A stretch of DNA of 5,405 bases from Opitutia bacterium (GTDB taxonomy: Bacteria; Verrucomicrobiota; Verrucomicrobiia; Opitutales; Coraliomargaritaceae), in contig DOCS01000078.1 in assembly GCA_003503355.1 (NCBI GenBank), forward strand, positions 1-5,405. The letters are read 5' to 3'. The notes beneath the pieces are model-generated. The model saw nothing but the letters and a program-made list of their open reading frames with translations, was not told the DNA's origin and made no database searches. Both the position numbers and the translations under genes were made by a program. Positions 1-5,405 of this stretch are shown in pieces; the first letter of the stretch is position 1, and the number at the start of each line of letters is the position of its first letter.

Positions 1-1
1 C

Positions 2-718
2 GGCGACTCGCAGGCACTGTTTAATATCAATATGGATATTAACCAGAAAGAAGTGACCGCCTTCATCGGACCCTCCGGTTGTGGCAAATCCACCTTCTTG
101 CGCTGCTTTAATCGTATGAACGATTTGATTGAAATCGCCCGCATCAAAAGTGGCAAAATCAAGATCAGCGACGTCAACATCTACGACAAAGACGTCGACG
201 TGATCGAGCTGCGCAAGCATGTCGGCATGGTTTTCCAGAAGTCCAATCCGTTCCCGAAATCGATTTACGACAACATCGCCTATGGGCTCCGCATCCAAGG
301 CGTAAAGAAAAAGAGCTCCCTCGACGAAGTGGTCGAGCAATGCCTGCGCAGCGCAGCGCTTTGGGATGAAGTCAAAGATCGCCTCGGCGACAGTGCGTTC
401 GGCATGTCTGGCGGCCAACAGCAGCGACTCTGTATCGCCCGCGCACTCGCAGTGCGCCCGAAGATCCTACTGATGGATGAACCGTGCTCCGCGCTCGACC
501 CGATCGCCACCGCGAAAGTCGAAGAACTCATTCATGAGCTGAAGAAAGACTACACCATTGTGATCGTCACCCACAGTATGCAACAAGCCGCACGCGTCTC
601 GGACCGCACCGCATTCTTCTACCTCGGCAAACTGATCGAATACGATCAGACCGATAAGATTTTCATGAACCCACGCGATCCACAAACCGAAGCTTATATT
701 TCCGGCCGTTTTGGTTGA
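2..718 (+). CDS. pstB: Phosphate ABC transporter ATP-binding protein PstB (5' end outside window)
   Basis: PstB is the cytoplasmic ATPase of the high-affinity phosphate importer PstSCAB; it hydrolyses ATP to drive phosphate uptake through PstC/PstA. The reading frame is open from base 2, and the residues before the first ATG (position 32) still match the family (ALFNINMDI, compare ALKNINLDI in E. coli). The true start therefore lies upstream, and about 20 residues are missing from 238 visible. Counting from the ATG at 32: Walker [10 protein letters not shown] at residues 13-21, Q-loop Gln69 in GMVFQK, ABC signature MSGGQQQR at 125-132, Walker B ILLMDEP at 145-151 with catalytic Glu150, D-loop SALD at 153-156, H-loop His181. 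The C-terminus EAYISGRFG matches the family end. The signature begins with Met rather than the usual Leu, a mild variation. phoU follows on the same strand, as in typical pst operons. All catalytic residues are present, so it should be functional. Confidence 0.97.
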   Translation, partial: GDSQALFNINMDINQKEVTAFIGPSGCGKSTFLRCFNRMNDLIEIARIKSGKIKISDVNIYDKDVDVIELRKHVGMVFQKSNPFPKSIYDNIAYGLRIQGVKKKSSLDEVVEQCLRSAALWDEVKDRLGDSAFGMSGGQQQRLCIARALAVRPKILLMDEPCSALDPIATAKVEELIHELKKDYTIVIVTHSMQQAARVSDRTAFFYLGKLIEYDQTDKIFMNPRDPQTEAYISGRFG

Positions 719-759
719 TTACCGAGAAGCAAGGACGCCCCCCACACACACTCGATACA

Positions 760-1413
760 ATGAAACGCTATTTTCACCACGAACTCGAAGACCTCCGCAG
801 CAAGCTGATTCTCATCGGAGAAAAAGCCAACGAAGCTGCTCGCATCGCCGTCGACGGCTTCCTCGAAAGCGATCCGGAAAAACTCGAAGCTGCGATCTCC
901 AAAGATGACGCGATCGACGCCCTTGAGATGGAAATCGACCGCGCCTCGGTGCGCTACATCACTCTGCGCTCTCCGGTATCCAGCGACGTGCGCTTCATTC
1001 TGGTGGCAATCAAAGCGAGCCACGACCTAGAACGTGCCGGCGACGAAGCACACAACATCGCACTACGGGCTCGCGACATCTTGGCGCGCGATGGCCAAGT
1101 GACCAACATCGGCACGATCGAAGAAATGAGCCAACTCACCTGCTCAATGATGAAAGATGCGATTACTTCGCTAGTGGAAGCAGACCCGAGACAGGCCAAG
1201 GCAGTCATCCTGCGCGACAAAGCAGTGAATCAATTGCACAAGGAAAACTTCCAACGGCTCGCCAGCGGCACAGAAAGTGACAACATTGAAGCAGCCACGC
1301 GGTTCGAAACGATCCTCATCTCTAAATCACTTGAACGCATTGCCGACCACGCAAAAAATCTAGCCGAGGAAGTCATTTACCTGTTCACGGCACAATCCGC
1401 AACAAACGCTTAA
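760..1413 (+). CDS. phoU: Phosphate transport system regulatory protein PhoU
   Basis: PhoU is a cytoplasmic, peripheral all-helical protein that restrains the Pst transporter and the PhoR/PhoB-type phosphate response when phosphate is plentiful. The 217-residue product is close to the usual 215-240. It shows the twofold repeat of three-helix bundles expected of the family, each with a metal-binding ExxxD motif: LERAGDEAHNIA (Glu91/Asp95) and LERIADHAKNLAEEV (Glu192/Asp196). The ATG at 760 is preferred because MKRYFHHELEDLRSKL is the canonical PhoU N-terminus. The frame also offers a TTG at 715 overlapping the pstB stop codon, but its 15 extra residues ([14 protein letters not shown]) look unlike the family. 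No Shine-Dalgarno sequence precedes the ATG. The gene lies 41 bases after pstB and is probably co-transcribed with it. No hairpin terminator is visible after the stop, so some read-through downstream is possible. Confidence 0.96.
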   Translation: MKRYFHHELEDLRSKLILIGEKANEAARIAVDGFLESDPEKLEAAISKDDAIDALEMEIDRASVRYITLRSPVSSDVRFILVAIKASHDLERAGDEAHNIALRARDILARDGQVTNIGTIEEMSQLTCSMMKDAITSLVEADPRQAKAVILRDKAVNQLHKENFQRLASGTESDNIEAATRFETILISKSLERIADHAKNLAEEVIYLFTAQSATNA

Positions 1414-1488
1414 ATACAACTGCCAAAAAAAAAGAACAACACTGAACGAAGGCACACAACTATTTTAATATCATTTTGGTCTTCATTG

Positions 1489-1497
1489 TGCTATATT
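1489..1497 (+). promoter_or_regulatory. Candidate extended -10 promoter for the H1-like gene
   Basis: TGCTATATT is an extended -10 element (TGn followed by TATATT, one mismatch to TATAAT). It lies in an AT-rich stretch in the 167-base gap after phoU. No good -35 box sits 16-18 bases upstream; the best is a weak TATCAT near 1469, which suits an extended -10 promoter. Transcription would begin around 1503-1505 and give a leader of roughly 75 bases. Short inverted arms GCACA (1452-1456) and TGTGC (1487-1491) flank the AT-rich part and could be an operator, though five-base arms may be chance. No clear Pho box is seen. Seen: the motif. Inferred: its activity. Confidence 0.4.
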
Positions 1498-1580
1498 GTC
1501 GGCGTTGAAAACTGTTGCGCCATTACCTGCACTGCAAAAGTCAACCACTCGAAAACCAACTAAACTAAATAATCAGTCCC

Positions 1581-2066
1581 ATGGCTAAAAAAACCACTGT
1601 CAAAAAAGCTGCGACTACAGTAGCGGCCAACAAGGCCCCTGCAAAAAAAGCTGCGACTAAGAAAGTAGCCGTTAAGAAAACAGCCACCAAGAAAGCTGCA
1701 GTCAAAAAAGCTGCAGTCAAAAAAGCAGCTCCGGCCACGAAAGCAGTGGCAAAGAAGGCTCCGGCCAAAAAAGCAGCAGCAAAGAAGGCTCCGGCCAAAA
1801 AGGCGCAGCAAACTAGCATCATCGCACGCATCGATGCCGGCTTTGGTAACCACCTCTTTGTACGCGGCGAAGGCGCTGGCCTGAGCTGGGAAAAAGGCAC
1901 CGCACTGGAGAACACCTCTCCATACGAGTGGGCCTTCACATCCACGGATGCGAAGAGCAACGTAACCTTCAAGTTCCTCATCAACGATGAGATCTGGGCG
2001 GACGGTGAAAATATCACCATCGAAGCGGGCAGCGAATCAATCAGCTCCCCGACATTCGGCGAGTAA
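1581..2066 (+). CDS. Histone H1-like Lys/Ala-rich tail fused to a CBM20-like (starch-binding fold) domain
   Basis: No named gene is recognised. Residues 1-76 are a low-complexity basic tail with 26 lysines, about 30 alanines and no acidic residue. It is built from KKAA, KKAP and VKKA units like the tails of eukaryotic H1, chlamydial Hc2 and Pseudomonas AlgP, which bind DNA or other polyanions. Residues 78-161 form a separate acidic domain without low complexity. Its landmarks are GFGNHLFVRGEG, GLSWEKGTAL, a central YEWAF, and FKFLINDEIWADGEN. The order GN-hydrophobic-RG, W-x-K-x-x-x-L, Y/W, then F-K-F-hydrophobic-x-W-x-x-G-x-N resembles the CBM20/starch-binding beta-sandwich, where the tryptophans often contact glycan. 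No signal peptide or membrane segment is seen, so it is probably cytoplasmic and nucleoid-associated. There is no Shine-Dalgarno before the ATG. A terminator follows 23 bases after the stop, so it is probably a single-gene transcript. Function is unknown; DNA binding is inferred from composition and glycan binding from weak motif resemblance. Confidence 0.85.
   Translation: MAKKTTVKKAATTVAANKAPAKKAATKKVAVKKTATKKAAVKKAAVKKAAPATKAVAKKAPAKKAAAKKAPAKKAQQTSIIARIDAGFGNHLFVRGEGAGLSWEKGTALENTSPYEWAFTSTDAKSNVTFKFLINDEIWADGENITIEAGSESISSPTFGE
1695..1801 (+). repeat. In-frame direct repeats encoding the Lys/Ala tail
   Basis: Two kinds of repeat are visible. A 15-base unit, gctgcagtcaaaaaa, occurs twice in tandem at 1695-1709 and 1710-1724 (peptide AAVKK). 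A 23-base identical direct repeat occupies 1749-1771 and 1779-1801, period 30 bases, encoding AKKAPAKKA. All periods are multiples of three, so gain or loss of a unit would change tail length without shifting frame. This supports growth of the tail by slippage or unequal recombination. Confidence 0.85.
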
Positions 2067-2089
2067 TTGACCAACCTAGAGACACTTTC

Positions 2090-2119
2090 AAAAGCCCTCG
2101 TTTCGACGAGGGCTTTTTT
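2090..2119 (+). terminator. Rho-independent terminator after the H1-like gene, possibly bidirectional
   Basis: A perfect 12-base-pair stem is formed by AAAAGCCCTCGT (2090-2101) and ACGAGGGCTTTT (2106-2117). The loop is TTCG, and the T-run extends over 2114-2119. It starts 23 bases after the upstream stop codon. The A-run on the left arm gives a four-T tract on the opposite strand, so it may also stop transcripts from the convergent acyltransferase gene, whose stop codon is at 2192-2194. Confidence 0.93.
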
Positions 2120-2141
2120 GTAGGTTCACACATCGACGTGC

Positions 2142-2157
2142 GCAGGACAAATCCTGC
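2142..2157 (-). other. Short stem-loop downstream of the acyltransferase gene
   Basis: GCAGGA (2142-2147) and TCCTGC (2152-2157) form a perfect six-base-pair stem with a CAAA loop (TTTG on the minus strand), 34 bases beyond the acyltransferase stop. No T-run follows on the minus strand, so it is not a classical terminator. It could protect the 3' end of the transcript or assist the bidirectional terminator at 2090-2119. Confidence 0.35.
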
Positions 2158-2191
2158 CAGAGATGCAAACACTGTACGACGATGGCGACCG

Positions 2192-2986
2192 TCAGACGCG
2201 GTGACACTCGTCATCCTCAGTAATTGCATCCAGCCGCTGCTTGAGGATTTTTGCCGCTTCCTTGGCATCACCACCAGCCAGCTTTCTGCCGTCGGCGATC
2301 GCATCGACCTGCACCTCCACCCGACTGAACGGCACCGGAATATAAAAACGATCCCAACTGTTCGCCCGCCAGGCGTTGCTGAAATTATAAGACAACAGCA
2401 AAATCGGAGCACCAGTGCGCAGTGCCAGCGTCGATGCCCCAGCCTTCATATCATAAATCGGCCCGCGCGAACCATCCGGCGTCACCGCCACGTCATAGCC
2501 CGCGCGACTGGCCTTGATCATGTCCCGAAACGCCTGCGCACCTCGGCCATGCTGCGAGCCCCGAATCGGCCGAATCCCCAATTGCTCGAAAAAACCGGCC
2601 AGCCACGCGCCGTCGCCACTCGCACTGATAATCGCGGCCCCTTTACGCTTCGGCAAAAAGCGGCGAAAAAACTCCGGAGCCACAAATAAGCGGTTGTGCC
2701 AAAAAATCAACACTGCCGGCGGCAACTCGGCATCGATCACCGCTTGCACATCCGCGCCGAAATGAAAGCGCAAGGTTCGGGTCCATAGACGCATCACAAC
2801 GCCAAACACGCTCAGCACAACACGCTGATGCCAGCGCAATTTCTTCGGCAACTTCGGACCGCTCGATGCGGACGTGGCTTGATCTAATTTTTCTGACTCC
2901 TTCATTGCCGATAGAAAAAGCGCTATTACCACGCGTGGCAATTCTCGTATCACTCGACTTGCCTCGACGACACCCGCCGGCACCAT
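2192..2986 (-). CDS. Lysophospholipid acyltransferase family protein (DUF374 type)
   Basis: Members transfer an acyl chain to a lipid acceptor at the inner membrane. DUF374 proteins are related to the LpxL/PlsC superfamily and are usually tied to lipid A or outer-membrane lipid assembly; the exact acceptor cannot be told from sequence. The 264-residue product has a hydrophobic/amphipathic stretch at about residues 55-72 (VVLSVFGVVMRLWTR) as likely membrane anchor. The acyltransferase blocks follow: FWHNR with the presumed catalytic His97, IISASGDGAWLA (120-131), IRGSQHGRGAQAF (141-153) and the hallmark VTPDGSRGP (168-176), then LALRTGAPILLLSY. The classical HX4D of PlsC is not evident at His97, as expected for this branch. 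The ATG at 2986 is chosen because a GGTGG sequence lies six bases before it; a TTG at 3007 in frame would add seven residues. It is convergent with the H1-like gene and divergent from glyS. Confidence 0.88.
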   Translation of the reverse strand: MVPAGVVEASRVIRELPRVVIALFLSAMKESEKLDQATSASSGPKLPKKLRWHQRVVLSVFGVVMRLWTRTLRFHFGADVQAVIDAELPPAVLIFWHNRLFVAPEFFRRFLPKRKGAAIISASGDGAWLAGFFEQLGIRPIRGSQHGRGAQAFRDMIKASRAGYDVAVTPDGSRGPIYDMKAGASTLALRTGAPILLLSYNFSNAWRANSWDRFYIPVPFSRVEVQVDAIADGRKLAGGDAKEAAKILKQRLDAITEDDECHRV

Positions 2987-3036
2987 ACTTTTCCACCCTT
3001 GACCCAAAATGGTAGATCTTCATCTTTTGTCGCCTT
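2987..3036. promoter_or_regulatory. 50-base divergent spacer between the acyltransferase and glyS
   Basis: Both genes are read outward from this spacer, so promoters for both must lie here or overlap the coding ends. TTGACC at 2999-3004 could be a plus-strand -35 for glyS, but only a poor -10 (CATCTT, 3021-3026) follows at 16 bases, which would leave a leader of a few bases. No convincing pair is seen for the minus strand. The spacer is too short for a T-box leader, the usual glycyl-tRNA synthetase regulator in Firmicutes. Confidence 0.3.
2993..3000 (-). promoter_or_regulatory. Ribosome binding site deciding the acyltransferase start
   Basis: On the minus strand AAGGGTGG, close to AAGGAGG, ends six bases before the ATG at 2986. 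It is the only Shine-Dalgarno-like sequence found at a start codon in this window, and it favours the ATG over the upstream in-frame TTG at 3007, which has none. Confidence 0.5.
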
Positions 3037-4563
<1,527 letters not shown>

Positions 4564-4589
4564 ACGGCCGCCGCAGCCCGACTTCAACT

Positions 4590-4624
4590 AAACCCGCTGG
4601 CAGCCGCCTGCGGGTTTATTTTTT
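4590..4624 (+). terminator. Rho-independent terminator of glyS
   Basis: AAACCCGC (4590-4597) pairs with GCGGGTTT (4610-4617). Inside, after a T-T mismatch, GGC (4599-4601) pairs with GCC (4606-4608) around an AGCC loop. The run ATTTTTT (4618-4624) completes the signal. It begins 26 bases after the glyS stop and should end the transcript cleanly. Confidence 0.9.
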
Positions 4625-4625
4625 G

Positions 4626-4843
4626 GTTCAATGTCGATGACGAGCAAGGTACACGAGTGAGCAATGTAGCGCGCCGCTTATAGCAAACGCAGCCTGCGCC
4701 AGCTGTTAGTCGTCGCGCATTGCGACACAGTCCAGTTGCGACAGCGGCCACTGAAAGGCCAATGCGGCGATTGGTGCTCCTAGCTCGCCAAAATGCAAGC
4801 GGGCTCCCACACTGAAAACTGGAGCCGTTCAACCGTTCTCTGA
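4626..4843. other. Gene-free stretch with a series of small inverted repeats
   Basis: Nothing here looks like a real gene, though the minus strand is open as an Arg/Ser/Cys-rich frame across most of it. Several short perfect inverted repeats stand close together: CGCAG/CTGCG (4688-4698, one-base centre), GTCGC/GCGAC (4712-4716 and 4722-4726), GGCC/GGCC (4746-4749 and 4757-4760), CCAAT/ATTGG (4759-4763 and 4770-4774), and GGCTCC/GGAGCC (4802-4807 and 4821-4826). It could be an intergenic repeat element, a structured RNA, or the 3' region of the SET gene transcript. Individually, stems of 4-6 bases can arise by chance. Confidence 0.4.
4802..4826 (-). terminator. Weak candidate hairpin downstream of the SET gene
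   Basis: On the minus strand, GGCTCC, a 13-base loop and GGAGCC form a six-base-pair stem that begins 17 bases after the SET-gene stop codon. The nearest T-tract (TTTT of GCATTTT, about 4790-4793) lies some eight bases past the stem, too far for a standard terminator. Position supports a 3'-end role; structure alone is weak. Confidence 0.3.
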
Positions 4844-5344
4844 CTACTTTTTCGCCTTCTTCTTCAGCCCCTTGAGCAGCTTCTTGACCTTCTTACGTTG
4901 GTCTTCGCGCACGATGTAGCCGATACAATTATCCGCCTGACAACCACACGGGTGATCCAGGAAATGCTCCATGTCATAGCCGTAATCATACACGAGTTCG
5001 TCGCCCTGCTTAATATTCTTACGCGCAACGATCCAAATCTCGCCCTCGGCATTCACCGCTTCGCAATTACCGTCACAGGAGTGGTTCATGTAACGCGCGG
5101 GATTGTCCCCGAGCCGTCCATCGAGATCCCAGTCATCGTCCAACTCAAAAATATAGACCAGCCCTTCGCCGGACTCACGTGCCTGCTCTTCCCAGTCCAA
5201 CGCACGCTGAGTCGATTCCTCTTTGGAAATTTTCTCGCCGACGTATTGAATTATGTCGGCTCCCTCTTCGATATCGCAGGTCGCGAAAAGGCCGCGCTGG
5301 TGGATTGGGGATTGGTCAACTTTGCAAAGTGGCTGCTCTGACAT
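4844..5344 (-). CDS. SET-domain protein, predicted protein-lysine methyltransferase
   Basis: SET enzymes transfer methyl groups from S-adenosylmethionine to protein lysines. The 166-residue product is almost only a SET domain. [13 protein letters not shown] SAM-binding start is seen as IHQRGLFA (14-21), [10 protein letters not shown] (31-40) follows, then the signature [13 protein letters not shown] (84-96), which forms the SAM pocket and pseudoknot, and [10 protein letters not shown] (115-124) with the catalytic-type tyrosines. A post-SET zinc motif, CGCQADNC (Cys133, Cys135, Cys140), would bind zinc together with Cys90 of NHSC. Every usual catalytic element is present, so activity is likely. 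Residues 150-166 ([17 protein letters not shown]) form a basic tail, which could bind nucleic acid or be self-methylated. No signal peptide, so cytoplasmic. No Shine-Dalgarno precedes the ATG at 5344. Substrate is unknown; ribosomal, histone-like or other basic proteins are candidates. It could also be a relic of transfer from a eukaryote, though similar proteins are known in chlamydiae and other bacteria. Confidence 0.93.
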   Translation of the reverse strand: MSEQPLCKVDQSPIHQRGLFATCDIEEGADIIQYVGEKISKEESTQRALDWEEQARESGEGLVYIFELDDDWDLDGRLGDNPARYMNHSCDGNCEAVNAEGEIWIVARKNIKQGDELVYDYGYDMEHFLDHPCGCQADNCIGYIVREDQRKKVKKLLKGLKKKAKK

Positions 5345-5405
5345 AAGGATCGTGCGTGGTGGAATGCTCCAAGTATCACTGCAAGCGCAACTACTCGCTC
5401 TTCAG
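5345..5405 (-). promoter_or_regulatory. Upstream region of the SET gene (no clear promoter)
   Basis: These 61 bases precede the SET gene and should hold its promoter or the end of an upstream gene. I see no Shine-Dalgarno and no convincing -35/-10 pair. All I can offer is a GATACT on the minus strand, a poor -10. No coding frame is supported here. Confidence 0.2.

Noticed and set aside
1414..1580. Pho box or phoU terminator in the phoU-H1 gap
   Set aside because: No pair of CTGTCAT-like repeats and no stable hairpin with a T-run was found; only the extended -10 element stands out.
1695..1801. Direct repeats considered as a CRISPR array or mobile-element ends
   Set aside because: They are in frame inside a Lys/Ala coding tail. 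Spacing and spacer content do not fit CRISPR, and no transposase or terminal inverted repeats are nearby.
1565..2074. Long minus-strand open frames (169 and 97 codons) opposite the H1-like gene, rich in Ala/Phe/Leu and membrane-like
   Set aside because: They are antisense to a strongly biased AAA/GCT-type coding sequence, which gives TTT/AGC and few stops. The plus frame has a sensible domain layout and its own terminator.
2138..2689. 183-codon plus-strand frame opposite the acyltransferase
   Set aside because: Arg/Pro/His-rich with no recognisable motif. The minus-strand frame has clear acyltransferase motifs over the same bases.
2987..3036. T-box or glycine riboswitch upstream of glyS
   Set aside because: Only 50 bases separate it from the divergent gene, with no specifier-loop or antiterminator-like structure, so there is no room for either element.
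4584..4832. 82-codon minus-strand frame in the glyS-SET spacer
   Set aside because: Arg/Ser/Cys-rich composition and no family resemblance. It runs through the glyS terminator hairpin and the inverted repeats, so it is unlikely to be translated.
4898..5341. 147-codon plus-strand frame opposite the SET gene
   Set aside because: The minus strand encodes complete SET and post-SET motifs. The plus frame is a hydrophobic shadow without recognisable features.

Overview
The window looks like chromosomal housekeeping sequence from a free-living bacterium of the Planctomycetes-Verrucomicrobia-Chlamydiae group, most likely a verrucomicrobial (Opitutae-like) lineage. That placement is inference. It rests on a single-chain (alpha2-type) glycyl-tRNA synthetase, near-absence of Shine-Dalgarno sequences, an H1-like Lys/Ala tail protein, and a free-standing SET-domain protein. 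No database comparison was possible. There are no mobile elements, tRNA or rRNA genes, or CRISPR arrays.

Layout: (1) positions 1-1413 hold the end of a phosphate-uptake operon: pstB (5' end outside the window) followed by phoU, same strand, 41 bases apart. (2) A 167-base gap with a candidate extended -10 promoter leads to an unusual 161-residue protein. Its first half is a Lys/Ala-rich histone H1-like tail. Its second half is a compact acidic domain resembling the starch-binding CBM20 fold. A strong hairpin terminator follows. (3) On the minus strand, convergent to that gene, lies a DUF374-type lysophospholipid acyltransferase. (4) Divergent from it, with a 50-base spacer, is glyS (508 codons), ended by a rho-independent terminator. 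(5) A 280-base gene-free stretch (4564-4843) carries the glyS terminator and a run of small inverted repeats. (6) A minus-strand SET-domain lysine methyltransferase-like protein has its own post-SET cysteines and a lysine-rich tail.

How the genes work together: PstB powers the high-affinity phosphate transporter, and PhoU is its regulator linking transport to phosphate signalling. The acyltransferase acts in membrane lipid or lipid A assembly, and GlyS charges tRNA-Gly. The most interesting pair is the H1-like/CBM20-like fusion and the SET protein, about 2.8 kb apart. One is a lysine-rich tail of the kind that lysine methyltransferases modify; the other is a predicted lysine methyltransferase. 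The link is a hypothesis. They are not in one operon, and nothing in the sequence proves an enzyme-substrate relation.
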